64,000 bases of DNA, taken from contig NZ_AP021879.1 in NCBI RefSeq assembly GCF_009689005.1, forward strand, positions 1,364,001 through 1,428,000, written 5' to 3'. This document shows, piece by piece, positions 1-8,464 of the stretch (its first letter is position 1; the number at the start of each line of letters is the position of its first letter). The DNA is from Desulfosarcina ovata subsp. ovata (GTDB lineage: Bacteria > Desulfobacterota > Desulfobacteria > Desulfobacterales > Desulfosarcinaceae). Position numbers and translations under genes: made by a program. The notes beneath the pieces were generated by a model. The model made no database searches and was not told the origin of the DNA. It saw only the letters and a list, made by a program, of their open reading frames with translations.

Positions 1-666
1 GGCATATGGGCCGTAAATCGCTTTTTGGTATTTGAGCCGTAAGGGTTCCCCGGCTTCCTGCATAAAATACATCAGCTTATGAAGTTCCAGCAGGGTCACC
101 ATGGGATCCAGCAGGCCGTTGAGGTAACGGTGCATCAATTCCACAAGGGCGGCCCGGCCAGCTGTCATCTTGGGTACCTCCCGGCTGTGCTCCATTTTCT
201 CTGTTTTCGGTGCCCCTTTGGGCTCATAGATGATCACCTGCACATCTGTGAGCGGTTCAACCGCCGCCTCGATGCGGGACTTCACCTGCTGCCAATTCAG
301 CCCGCCCAGACCGCTACCCAACGGTGGGATGGCGACCGAGCGGATAGTGTAACGGCGAATGACTTCCACCAAAGATCTAAGCCCGGATTCAATGTCCCCC
401 ATGCGGCTTTTGCCGCGCCAGTGGCGTTTGGTTGGAAAATTGATGATATAGCGGGGAGGAATCAATTGGCCAGTCTCATACACGAACATGCGGCCGGGCT
501 GCACTTTGTCCTGCTTGCAGGCCAGCGCATAGGCCTTGAAATTCTCAGGAAAGGCGTTTTTAAACTGCAACGCAATGCCCCGTCCCATCACGCCGACACA
601 GTTGACTGTATTAACAATGGCTTCGGATTGATCTTTGAGAATGTCGCCGCTCTTGTATTCAATCAT
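1..666 (-). CDS. darG: DarG macrodomain antitoxin (partial, runs off left edge)
   Basis: The minus-strand frame from ATG at 666 stays open to base 1 (222 codons, no stop). It begins MIEYKSGDILKDQSEAIVNT and continues with NCVGVMGRGIALQFK and PPLGSGLGGLNW, the ADP-ribose-binding loops of a DarG-type macrodomain (about residues 1-150). Past residue 170 comes LLELHKLMYFMQEAGEPL followed by YGPYA, the start of the C-terminal region that in DarG blocks the toxin directly. In the family, DarG removes ADP-ribose from thymidine and neutralises DarT. It starts 16 bp after the darT stop, in the usual toxin-antitoxin order, so it is very likely cotranscribed. The C-terminal end lies outside the window. 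Confidence 0.9.
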   Translation of the reverse strand, partial: MIEYKSGDILKDQSEAIVNTVNCVGVMGRGIALQFKNAFPENFKAYALACKQDKVQPGRMFVYETGQLIPPRYIINFPTKRHWRGKSRMGDIESGLRSLVEVIRRYTIRSVAIPPLGSGLGGLNWQQVKSRIEAAVEPLTDVQVIIYEPKGAPKTEKMEHSREVPKMTAGRAALVELMHRYLNGLLDPMVTLLELHKLMYFMQEAGEPLRLKYQKAIYGPYA

Positions 667-682
667 AATCGACTCCAATTTA

Positions 683-1339
683 TCAATAATACCAGTCTGT
701 TTTTATTTCAATTCGAGGGTTGTGACCACTTTTTCCAAGCGCGTTGACCGCAGCATGATACGTTGCTCTTGAACAAACCCCGATACGGTCTATCAACTCC
801 CAGGGGAAGCTGAGTTCCAATAAAAATTCCGCCTGCTTGCCTTCCTTTGCCGAAGGGGAGACCACTCGACCACCCCATTGATTGCTTTGGACTGCATTCC
901 AGTCAATCTCATCAAGCCGGGCCAGATCGCAACGGTCCTCGAAGTAGTAGGCCCCCGCATTGGACAGGGTGAAGGCCCATGACCGCTGATACTGCTGCGC
1001 CCAGGCCACCGACCGGCGAAGATCGGCTTCCAGATGAATGATCGGGCCTTGTCCACCTGTGTAAGTCAAGTCGGGATGATTGCCTTGGTAAATCAAATAT
1101 AGCATAATCGAGCGCGGACAGAAATAAAACGGAACACAGTCGCCCACATGCAAGTGCGGATGACTTGTCAGAGACAATTGCAGCCGTCGTTGTTTGATAT
1201 GGTTCATCCCTACGGTAGTGCCGGGCGGTAACCGTCGGATGATTTCCGCATCGCACCAAAGGCAGCCATCGGCGATAATCGACGGAAGCCGGTCCACGTG
1301 TACAATGTGGTAAATCTTGGGTTGTAGTGGTACAGCCAA
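683..1339 (-). CDS. darT: DarT DNA thymidine ADP-ribosyltransferase toxin
   Basis: The 218-aa protein has the typical DarT length. It opens with KIYHIVHVDRLPSIIADG, the NAD-binding His region, then GMNHIKQRR and the FYFCPRSIMLYLI segment. AEFLLELSFPW near residue 175 carries the expected catalytic glutamate. DarT enzymes use NAD+ to ADP-ribosylate thymidine in single-stranded DNA, which stalls replication; many act in phage defence. The adjacent macrodomain antitoxin makes this a complete DarTG module apart from the window edge. It lies at the outer end of the integrated island that finishes at the tRNA-Glu fragment near 6.7 kb. I see no truncation. Confidence 0.92.
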   Translation of the reverse strand: MAVPLQPKIYHIVHVDRLPSIIADGCLWCDAEIIRRLPPGTTVGMNHIKQRRLQLSLTSHPHLHVGDCVPFYFCPRSIMLYLIYQGNHPDLTYTGGQGPIIHLEADLRRSVAWAQQYQRSWAFTLSNAGAYYFEDRCDLARLDEIDWNAVQSNQWGGRVVSPSAKEGKQAEFLLELSFPWELIDRIGVCSRATYHAAVNALGKSGHNPRIEIKTDWYY

Positions 1340-1463
1340 TTTTAACCCCCCTCACAATCAGGTGGCAGCGTATCGTCTAAGGAGTCGGAATCATATGCGA
1401 TATTTTTGTCCATTTTGAAGTTTTTTTGAAACAATCAGAGCTTACGAATTTTACTGCACTTTC

Positions 1464-1829
1464 CTACTCCCTGTCTAATTGTGGATGGTGAGCAACAGAG
1501 GCACCACCGCACCCCAATAAATAATCGATTGAACACCGCAGGGTATCGGCCAGTTTGACGATCACATCCGTACTTGTGTGACTGCCAGCCTCAATGCTTT
1601 TGATCAGATCGACAGGTAAGCCGGAACGTTTTGAAACTTCTGCTACACTGAAACCCATATCTTCACGCCAATAGCGCACCCGTTTACCCATCTCAGGGTC
1701 TTGGGTCGCCGAATCTATCATATCTTTGCTGGTGCCAGGGGCCGAGTATGTTTTTTCATCCTCTTTTACCATCGGGTCAGGAAGTTCAGATGGAATGTAG
1801 GAAACTCGTCCCCATAGAAAATAGTCCAT
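1464..1829 (-). pseudogene. N-terminally truncated double-XRE regulator (copy 1)
   Basis: The 121 codons match residues 69-190 of the intact regulator at 4074-4646 with few changes, including GKRVRYWREDMGFSVAEVSKRSGLP and STDVIVKLADTLRCSIDYLLGCG. The intact copy has two XRE-type helix-turn-helix domains. Here only the second remains, plus the last residues (MDYFLWG) of the first. Upstream DNA again resembles the DNA upstream of copy 2, so about 240 bp holding the first HTH was deleted internally. It may still yield a one-domain DNA-binding protein that competes with the full regulator, but no good ribosome site is visible. Confidence 0.75.
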
Positions 1830-1948
1830 TTATTTTTTATGTAACGATGAATCACAACCCTACAATTGAGCCTGATCCCCCTCTGAAATACAAATTACCG
1901 CATATCATACTCGCCTGATTTAGATCACATTTTTTTCGCCAAGAATAC
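1464..1948 (-). repeat. Direct duplication flanking the abiE module (partner 4074-4812)
   Basis: Bases 1464-1829 correspond to 4074-4439. The upstream bases 1835-1948 correspond to about 4684-4812, sharing TATGTAACGATGAATCA, CTCGCCTGATTTAGATCAC and CGCCAAGA. Both copies have the same orientation and enclose abiEi/abiEii. The first copy lacks the segment that corresponds to 4440-4680. The arrangement fits a duplication or a composite acquisition, and the repeats could support excision of the toxin module by recombination. Confidence 0.75.
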
Positions 1949-2013
1949 GAAGTAGGCTCCTGGCAAGACATCCTCAATCCGCCTGACCAAACCGTTTCCC
2001 CTATGATCGAGTC

Positions 2014-2991
2014 CTATCGTAAGGATAACCCTTTGTGCCGCCGCACATTGATTGCCTTCCATTTAAGAAGTGGCTGGTTGTGGATACGTTTTTGCAGGAC
2101 TTTATCAGATGTTAAAAGCGTCGCGTCAATCTCCCCTCGTTCGAGCAGCAGGTCCAGGAATTCCAGCTCAGCGCCTGAAAAGGGCAGCACCGCAGACAGA
2201 TTATCTTGACATTCTTTTACCATTCGTGTCCCGTATTCGGCTGATTCCACATGGAGCTCTGGTGAATTGACGCGGATCGTGGGAATCAACTGCCTAGCCA
2301 ACTCCGTGGCATCGAACTTCACACCATCGGCGGAGACCGTCCTCCAATCCTTTCTATTCATTGCACCATAGACTACAAACCCAATACGAAGGCGATTGGA
2401 ATCGATTTCGTCCATTCTGAGAATCCGATGGCTGTCGAACAAGTCCCTAGCCTGTCGGCGCGAGAATAGCGCAGCCAATTTCCCGGCCGCCAATTCATTT
2501 AGATTCAGCACCGGAATTTCCGTTGCTCGCCATGTCCCGACAGAATGAGAATTCCTGATCGTCACTGGCCACAATGGGACACGGAACATGAAATTAAGAT
2601 CCACTTCTAGGTTTCCGCCCTGGCCAAAAGCGTTTTTATACCGCAACGACCACTTGCCTCCGGCGTGTTCTTCAGGCATCCGCCTGACAGTGAACCCCTC
2701 CCGAGTAAAAACCGCCTGAACGGCTTGTTCGACGTTGGGGCGGTCAGCGAGCATACCATCTCGATCTGCGGTTCCCACATAATTCAAATCGATGTCGACA
2801 GAGAGCCGGGGTACATCGAAGACAAAGAGGTTCAAGGCTGTGCCGCCCTTGAGAACCAGCTTCCCTTTGAGGAATGGATGACTCCGTAATGCATCCAGCA
2901 GCCCCAACAGCTGAGCAACTTTTTCGAGCATATCCGGTCTGAAGCCTGTCGCTTCCGCTTCGGCTGCAAGTTTCTCGGGGGAAATCTTCAT
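2014..2991 (-). CDS. abiEii: AbiEii/AbiGii-type nucleotidyltransferase toxin
   Basis: The 325-aa protein belongs to the type IV AbiE toxin family of DNA polymerase-beta-like nucleotidyltransferases. KLVLKGGTALNLF is the nucleotide-binding GG(T) motif, and RLSVDIDLNYV is the Asp-x-Asp metal motif. NLEVDLNFMFRVPLW supplies the next acidic residue, and AAGKLAALFSRRQARDLFDSHRI is the conserved AbiEii region. The start at 2991 is chosen because its ATG overlaps the abiEi stop in an ATGA and has a GGAGG site just upstream; an in-frame start 5 codons earlier is less likely. Family members transfer nucleotides to tRNA or similar targets and arrest growth. Confidence 0.9.
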   Translation of the reverse strand: MKISPEKLAAEAEATGFRPDMLEKVAQLLGLLDALRSHPFLKGKLVLKGGTALNLFVFDVPRLSVDIDLNYVGTADRDGMLADRPNVEQAVQAVFTREGFTVRRMPEEHAGGKWSLRYKNAFGQGGNLEVDLNFMFRVPLWPVTIRNSHSVGTWRATEIPVLNLNELAAGKLAALFSRRQARDLFDSHRILRMDEIDSNRLRIGFVVYGAMNRKDWRTVSADGVKFDATELARQLIPTIRVNSPELHVESAEYGTRMVKECQDNLSAVLPFSGAELEFLDLLLERGEIDATLLTSDKVLQKRIHNQPLLKWKAINVRRHKGLSLR

Positions 2992-3794
2992 GGCACCTCC
3001 CCCCATGCCCGTTCGAGGACTTCATTCGGAACCACCAAGTTCCATTCCGACACGAATCGACCTGATTCTCGCTTTGAACGGTTCAGGTAATGAGGCTGCC
3101 TTGGGCGCATGTCGCGAAGCATATTAAGATGTCGGTCCTCAACCATCAAAGTTTCGCGGTGCTGATCGAGAAAAAACCCCACTTTCGCCCCGGTGGTCGC
3201 ATTTCCGAGCAGGAGCGTGTATTCCACAACCTTATCGAGGTCGAAAAATTCTACGGACTCCATCGACCGCCATATTTCCTCCCAACTTCCCGAGAGGTCT
3301 GGACGATCAAGCACATCGACCAAGGTCCGTTCCAGGGTCGTAACCCTCAATTCCTGACCGGATCGCTCTGCGGCCGAAACACCGAAATTTTCTTTCCCAG
3401 AACGTAGAAGCGCTTGACGAAACCTCGCTCCCCGGAAAACGTACGCTCGAAAATTCAAAGATCCAAGCGGACGGGATGCCGAGTAGACAAAGTGTGTATG
3501 AACCGAGTAAGCCTTACCGTGAAATTCAAGCGAGGTGTGGTGCGACAGCACTGCATCCGGTGTTAACTTCGCGGCTACGAGAAAAGGGTCGATAGGATAT
3601 GAACCGGGATCAGCCCCCGGGGGGATGACGGCATACAACCCTCGTCGCACCAGGACAACCCGACCGGCCTTCCGGTGATAGGCCAAAAATGACTCCTGCG
3701 TTCGTCCGCGGACCTCACCCAGAGACGATAAATGATCAGCCAACTCTTTTCCGGTAAAAACCGGATGCTTTCGGAAAAACTCATCGTGTTTCAT
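2988..3794 (-). CDS. abiEi: AbiEi-type antitoxin and autorepressor
   Basis: The 268-aa protein matches AbiEi antitoxins: an N-terminal winged helix (residues 1-90, with VFTGKELADHLSSLG and RRGLYAV) and the C-terminal antitoxin domain with SHHTSLEFHGKAY and ELRVTTLERTLVDVLDRPDLSG. AbiEi proteins protect cells without stably binding the toxin and repress their own operon through inverted repeats. The upstream region contains such repeats (3824-4030). The stop overlaps the toxin start by 4 bp, so translation is coupled. The pair sits between two copies of a double-HTH regulator. Confidence 0.88.
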   Translation of the reverse strand: MKHDEFFRKHPVFTGKELADHLSSLGEVRGRTQESFLAYHRKAGRVVLVRRGLYAVIPPGADPGSYPIDPFLVAAKLTPDAVLSHHTSLEFHGKAYSVHTHFVYSASRPLGSLNFRAYVFRGARFRQALLRSGKENFGVSAAERSGQELRVTTLERTLVDVLDRPDLSGSWEEIWRSMESVEFFDLDKVVEYTLLLGNATTGAKVGFFLDQHRETLMVEDRHLNMLRDMRPRQPHYLNRSKRESGRFVSEWNLVVPNEVLERAWGEVP

Positions 3795-3823
3795 CGTCGG
3801 CGTCCTTGACTTCGTTTCATGTT

Positions 3824-4030
3824 ACCCATAAAAATTACATGGGTTTCATAATTAAATGTCAAGTAAAAGCCTCGGTCCAATCCAGCCGACTTGACAAATT
3901 AACACATAACCCATCTCAAATTATGGGTTTCGCATGTGCGTGTCAAGAACCAAACAACCCCATTACCAGCATTATTCCCCCGCCTCCTGTGGATACCCAT
4001 AAAGCAGGCTTTCAGCACGTCATAATGGGT
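3824..4030. promoter_or_regulatory. Three ACCCAT/ATGGGT inverted repeats, probable AbiEi operators
   Basis: ACCCAT is paired with a downstream ATGGGT three times: 3824-3829 with 3839-3844 (9-bp spacer), 3909-3914 with 3923-3928 (8-bp spacer) and 3995-4000 with 4025-4030 (24-bp spacer). The first and third share TACCCATAAA. The first overlaps the predicted -10. Known AbiEi proteins bind paired inverted repeats in their own promoters, so these are the natural candidates. The third, near the end of the neighbouring regulator gene, could act at a distance. Confidence 0.65.
3834..3862 (-). promoter_or_regulatory. Predicted sigma70 promoter of abiEi-abiEii
   Basis: Reading the minus strand, TTGACA (3862-3857) is followed after 17 bp by TGTAAT (3839-3834), about 40 bp before the abiEi ATG. 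The -10 hexamer lies inside the first ACCCAT/ATGGGT inverted repeat, so a bound repressor would block polymerase directly. Confidence 0.6.
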
Positions 4031-4073
4031 TTCCCCGTCCAGCTGTCATTTCAGGATGCCACCACTTTTGTTT

Positions 4074-4646
4074 TCAATCATTTCCTGTCTTCTTATTTAG
4101 ATCTTGAACAACAGAGGCACTACCACACCCCAATAAAAAATCAATGGAACACCGCAGGGTATCGGCCAGTTTGACGATCACATCCGTACTTGTGTGATTG
4201 CCGGCCTCAATGCTTTTGATCAGATCGACAGGTAAGCCGGAACGTTTTGCAACCTTCGCTACACTGAATCCCATATCTTCACGCCAATAGCGCACCCGTT
4301 TGCCCATTTCCGGGTCTTGGGCCACCGAAACCTTCATATCTTTGCTGGGATCGATATCCGAATATATTTTTTCATCCTCTTTTACCATTGGATCAGGCAG
4401 TTCAGATGAAATGTAGGAGACTGGTCCCCATAGAAAATAGTCCATGGGTTTCCGGGTCGCCACGGATACAGCTAATATGTAATTTAGCGAGGGATTTTGC
4501 CTGGCGTTGGCACCGTGAATATTGGATACCACGTTGATCCTCACACCCACTTTATTCGCCCACTCCGTCCTGGAATAACCTTCCATCTCTTTTTCGATAC
4601 GCTGAAGGACTTCTTTAAAATCGACGTCGACATGAATATTTTTCAT
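4074..4646 (-). CDS. Double XRE-family transcriptional regulator (copy 2, intact)
   Basis: The 190-aa protein has two helix-turn-helix domains: residues about 18-70 (YSRTEWANKVGVRINVVSNIHG ending in MDYFLWG) and about 110-175 (GKRVRYWREDMGFSVAKVAKRSGLP ending in SIDFLLGCG). The -DYFLWG and -DFLLGCG endings mark the end of a CI-repressor-type fold in each half. It is probably a DNA-binding regulator of the island, either of itself, abiE or the integrase genes. A truncated relative lies at 1464-1829. No strong ribosome site precedes the ATG. Confidence 0.75.
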   Translation of the reverse strand: MKNIHVDVDFKEVLQRIEKEMEGYSRTEWANKVGVRINVVSNIHGANARQNPSLNYILAVSVATRKPMDYFLWGPVSYISSELPDPMVKEDEKIYSDIDPSKDMKVSVAQDPEMGKRVRYWREDMGFSVAKVAKRSGLPVDLIKSIEAGNHTSTDVIVKLADTLRCSIDFLLGCGSASVVQDLNKKTGND

Positions 4647-5003
4647 TTTATATTAATTTTTTTCTTGACAATCAGTTATTTTATTATGTAACGATGAATC
4701 AAACCCTACAATCGAACCTGATCCCCGTCTGAAATCCGAACGAAAGCGCCTCATACTCGCCTGATTTAGATCACTTTTTTGTTTGTTCGCCAAGATTACA
4801 GAAGTAGGTTCCAATTTTTAATAATAAATGTAATTGCTGAACGTAAGTCGGAACGCAATATGTTTTCAGCGTTAGAAGGTTTCAATAATGCTGAAATCCT
4901 GGATAGGTCTACGCATAAATTACATTAATACGGAAATGGAATCAAACCCTATTCCGATGGCAGCTTTTCATTTTTCATTAAATAAAAACAACGTAGGGAA
5001 AAA
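4647..5003. other. Intergenic region with the duplicated regulator leader
   Basis: I see no gene here. Bases 4684-4812 repeat the sequence found upstream of the truncated regulator (1835-1948). The remainder is A+T-rich DNA between divergent genes, the regulator on minus and the integrase module on plus, so it likely carries both promoters. I could not place a convincing -35/-10 pair. Confidence 0.5.
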
Positions 5004-5387
5004 ATGGATGTCGTCGATGAACTTGAGGAAGAATTCGGAAGATCGTTGACCGCAAAGGAACTCGCCCAACTGTTGCGGATCGATCCCCGTACCGTCAACC
5101 GGTATGCAAGCAGATGGGGCGGTGTCGAAGTGTCACCAAACCGGTATCGGTTTTTTGAAAAATCGATCAAGCAAGTGTTCAGCCATGCCAACAATCATCA
5201 TGAAACGGGGCAAGCGGCGCTACATCAGCCAGATCATGGTAAACGGCGTGAAAAAGTCCAAACTGTTCCCGGATACCAGCAAGGCGTCAAAACAAGCCGC
5301 CATGCAGTGGGAACTCGAGACCAGAAAGCGTCTCGAACGGGAGTCGATCGCCACCAGATGTTTGTCGATCATCGTTTGGATCAATGA
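5004..5387 (+). CDS. Excisionase-like HTH protein overlapping the integrase
   Basis: Residues 1-65 read as a small excisionase/helix-turn-helix domain: LTAKELAQLLRIDPRTVNRYA followed by WGGVEVSPNRYRFFEK, the wing that typically contacts DNA in this family. Such proteins often directly precede phage-type integrases in deltaproteobacterial islands, and help choose the direction of recombination. After about residue 65 the frame overlaps the integrase start and looks unlike a conserved protein. The gene may therefore end early through a frameshift, or may simply overlap. Function is inferred from the HTH and the neighbour only. Confidence 0.6.
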   Translation: MDVVDELEEEFGRSLTAKELAQLLRIDPRTVNRYASRWGGVEVSPNRYRFFEKSIKQVFSHANNHHETGQAALHQPDHGKRREKVQTVPGYQQGVKTSRHAVGTRDQKASRTGVDRHQMFVDHRLDQ

Positions 5388-6288
5388 ATACCTCGATGAA
5401 GTGAAAGCCCGCTATTCCCAAAAAACCTATGAAGAAAAGAGAAAGGCGTTCTCCCGCTTTATCGATCACAGCGGCTATTCAATGGAAACACCTGTCGATG
5501 AGATTAAACGGGATGCGGTTCGTGCCTTCCTTCGGCACATATCAACAACGATCAGCGGTCACGCAGCCAACAAAGCGCGAAAAAATTTAGGCGCGGCCTG
5601 GCGCTGGGGAGAACGCAATATCGAGGACTGGCCCCATATGCCCAACCTCTTTTTGACAAGCGAGCGATTCAAGGTGGAAAAAAACGTACGATACGTCCCT
5701 CCTGAAACGGATTTTTGGAAGGTCTACGCAATCTGCGAAAGGCAGGACCAAGTGATGCTGCTGGCTTTCTTCCATCTCGGTGCACGCCGAACCGAGCTGT
5801 TCAACCTGAAATGGTCCGGAGTCGATTTTGTCAGGGAGCAGGTATATCTGCAAACCCGTAAGCGGGACGGTGGCATGGAAGGGGACTGGATCCCTATGAC
5901 TAAACAACTTTACCGGGATCTGACCGCATGGTTAAAAGAACGCCAGAAGATGGCAGGCTTGGATCAAGAGCATGTGTTCGTCTGTTTGTCACAAACCGCT
6001 TTTTGCGATGACTATTACGGAAAACCATTTCAGAAGCGTCAGCATTTCATGGAGAAGCTATGCAAGAAGGCTGGGGTAAGACCATTTGGGTTTCATTCGA
6101 TCCGTCACATGTTTGCATCCTGGTTGTGGCGTAAAAATGTTTCCCTCGGTCATATCCAGCAGCTCTTACGGCACCAGAGCCCACGGACCACTGAACGATA
6201 TCTCAAATCCCTCGGACTCGAAACGGTCAGAAAATCGCTCCAAATGACGTTTAACCCGTCAGGAGACGATGAATTTCCACCAAACTAA
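5185..6288 (+). CDS. int: Tyrosine recombinase (phage-type integrase)
   Basis: This is a site-specific recombinase of the lambda-integrase family, 367 aa from the ATG at 5185 (MPTIIMKRGKRRY). I chose this start because the in-frame residues from 5104 look unrelated to integrases. The core-binding domain spans about 45-150 and the catalytic domain about 165-350. Catalytic residues are visible in order: Arg in GARRTELFNL, the HxxR box in HSIRHMFASWL, His in LLRHQSPRTTERYL and the nucleophilic Tyr in the same segment. It lies 360 bp from a tRNA-Glu 3' fragment that fits its attachment site, and probably drove integration of the DarTG/AbiE island. Confidence 0.9.
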   Translation: MPTIIMKRGKRRYISQIMVNGVKKSKLFPDTSKASKQAAMQWELETRKRLERESIATRCLSIIVWINEYLDEVKARYSQKTYEEKRKAFSRFIDHSGYSMETPVDEIKRDAVRAFLRHISTTISGHAANKARKNLGAAWRWGERNIEDWPHMPNLFLTSERFKVEKNVRYVPPETDFWKVYAICERQDQVMLLAFFHLGARRTELFNLKWSGVDFVREQVYLQTRKRDGGMEGDWIPMTKQLYRDLTAWLKERQKMAGLDQEHVFVCLSQTAFCDDYYGKPFQKRQHFMEKLCKKAGVRPFGFHSIRHMFASWLWRKNVSLGHIQQLLRHQSPRTTERYLKSLGLETVRKSLQMTFNPSGDDEFPPN

Positions 6289-6651
6289 TGCTTTGTGTTA
6301 TGTCCGAAATTTATGGTCAGAGGGTTGATCGATGAATTCACTCAGATCAAAATTTGGGAAAGCAATGGATGATAAGCCCGGCTTTGAATTCTTGGATTCC
6401 ATTTTGTTCCATGATTTACAGGCCGCAGGTTACACGACGGGTCGTTTCAAGGATATATCAAACCGTGGAATGGGAGGACTGCAAATGATGGTGTCCGAAC
6501 AAAAAAAACACCTTCAGAACATGATTTTTGAAGACATTTTTATGTCCAGAATTTATGTCCAAGGAACGATTTCAAAGCAACAAAAAAGCCACTTATCAGC
6601 ATCAAACTGCGTAAGTGGCCGTAAACAGGGAAATAAAATGTATGTAAAAAG

Positions 6652-6698
6652 TGGCGTCCCCAAGGGGATTCGAACCCCTGTCGCCGGCGTGAAAGGCC
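6652..6698 (-). repeat. tRNA-Glu(UUC) 3' fragment, probable att site
   Basis: On the minus strand the 47 bases give the anticodon loop CTTTCAC, the T-arm GGGGTTCGAATCCCC and an acceptor end GGGGACGCCA with an encoded CCA. This is the 3' part of a tRNA-Glu. The bases that should hold the 5' half (above 6698) do not match a tRNA, so this is not a functional gene. Integrases often recombine in the 3' half of tRNA genes. The fragment therefore marks one end of the island whose integrase lies at 5185-6288; the intact tRNA and other att copy are presumably left of the window. Confidence 0.8.
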
Positions 6699-7264
6699 GT
6701 AAGGCTAAATTTAGCAAGAGCAGGAAAACACAACATATTTTCATTATTCCAAAATGTTATCCAATTTTACGATTGTACCTGATCACCCCTAAAAGTACCC
6801 TGAAATACCTGTCTGAGGAAGGCGCCTACTTCCTATGTACTTCCTAAAAATCCCTATATCGTCATTTAATTCAACCATTCCCATGGTATCGTCAAGAAAA
6901 AACTTCATCAGTTTTTAACCAACAACGCCGCTCTTATCGTCTGTCACCTTGTGCTGCCTCCCGCTTCGGAAAGGTTTCTGCGTTTCGGCAAGGTAGGGAT
7001 CGAGGTTGAGCCACCTGCGGTAGGCGGCGACGTAGCCTACGCCTAACATAGGCCCTATCATAAACACTCGCTCGCGCGTAAATATAATTGCACCCCCCTT
7101 TAATCGCAAGAAAAACGTCCGCTTTCTTTGCACTCGATTACTAAATCGACTATATTGCCGCAATCAGAAAGAAAACCCGTCTGATGAACGACGTTTATAA
7201 TACCCCGCAAGAAAATAAGATTGTCGTTGATCACCCGTCGAGAAAAACAAGACAGGGTGTAATG
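6699..7264. other. Region without a supportable gene between att remnant and IS debris
   Basis: An 82-codon frame on the minus strand (6915-7163) has no recognisable similarity or ribosome site, and a plus-strand frame (6332-6847) runs straight through the tRNA fragment. I treat both as chance. Nothing else was identified. Confidence 0.4.
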
Positions 7265-7476
7265 GTCAAGTAAAAACGGACACGGTTTTAAGCAGCCTTC
7301 CGTAATTGCTCTTTCTCATAGCCCATAAGACTGATATATCCCAGCGTCGAATGCAGACGCAGGGCATTATAAAAATTGATGTGGTCGACAATTTCCAGCC
7401 GGGCTGATTCCCTGGTTGAAAATCTGATCCCGTCAAGCCGTTCAGTTTTCAAGCTGCGGAAGAAACGCTCCATCGG
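7265..7476 (-). pseudogene. IS3-family transposase C-terminal fragment
   Basis: The 61 codons at 7288-7473 (MERFFRSLKTERLDGI, HINFYNALRLHSTLGY) are the C-terminal end of an IS3-type OrfB integrase-like transposase, including the last DDE glutamate region. Everything upstream is missing. Bases 7265-7282 (GGTCAAGTAAAAACGGAC) resemble an IS3-group terminal region. It is a dead remnant. Confidence 0.75.
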
Positions 7477-8464
7477 TGTATTATCTTAGCTAATCCCCAT
7501 CCAGAAATGGATGATTTTTATCTTCTCAGCGATGAAAAAAATTTCCGCTGCGTCGGTGAGAAGTAAATTTTGGGACGGAACAGACTTTATTGGTTATATG
7601 CCCACAAAACCCATCATCCAGGCGCTTCTATGCTCTGGTTGATCAGCGGGCGTCCAGAAGTTGCCGTTTAGGCGGTCGCCAGTTTCTTTCTGGCCATCGT
7701 TAGCAAATTGGCGGCAACAACCGATGACAGAACGTAACATTTGAAAGAACGGAATCCTTTCCATGTACAACGTGTCAATCCGAAACTGCGCTTGAGCCAG
7801 GATATTCCGGCCTCGATACCGGCACGGAATCTTCGCAGCTTCTTGTAAACGTAATGGCTGCGGCACATGTCTGTTTCTTTCAATCCGCGTTTTTTGGCAA
7901 AACAGACATCTTTGATTTTACGCTCTTTGGCTTTCGATAAATTGTCTTTGGAGGCGAACCCACCGTCCAGGGCGACTTTCAACGGATACCGACCGTAGAT
8001 TTGTTTCTGGCGATCCAACATTTGTTCAACCAAATCCGTGTCGGCAGGATTGCCTTCAAGGATCACGCAATCCAGGATCAGGTTGGAAGCGCCTCCGGTC
8101 AGGCAGATTTTATGACCGTAGTGGGTATCCCGGCGGCCTTTGACGATAACGTCGGTGTGTTCTTCAAAGATCGAAACGACTTTTTGGTCGGCGGGGATGC
8201 TTTCCCCTTGGATAACACGCCGGAAGGTCTGGTCATAGACTTGCCTGGCCAAGTCGCCATAATGTTTGATGTCGCTGAGCAACGCAAACTGTTCGATATT
8301 CGTCGAATGAAGCTTTCCCAAAAAGGCCTCCGCTTTGATGGCGTAACCGATGGTCTTTTGGGTGACTTTGAGTAAATCCTTATACAAGGGAAAGCGTTTC
8401 TTCATTGTCTTGGCATACTGGATGCCGACCATTCGACGCTTGGCGCGACGCCGATGGTCAGTAA

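Noticed and set aside
79..747. Long plus-strand open frame opposite darG
   Set aside because: It is antisense to the clear macrodomain gene, has no family character and is rich in His/Phe/Leu as expected for a reverse-frame shadow.
6652..6698. A complete tRNA-Glu gene
   Set aside because: Only the anticodon loop, T-arm and 3' acceptor are present; the 5' half that should lie above 6698 does not match.
6332..6847. 171-codon plus-strand frame after the integrase
   Set aside because: It runs through the tRNA-Glu fragment in antisense and has no ribosome site or known motif.
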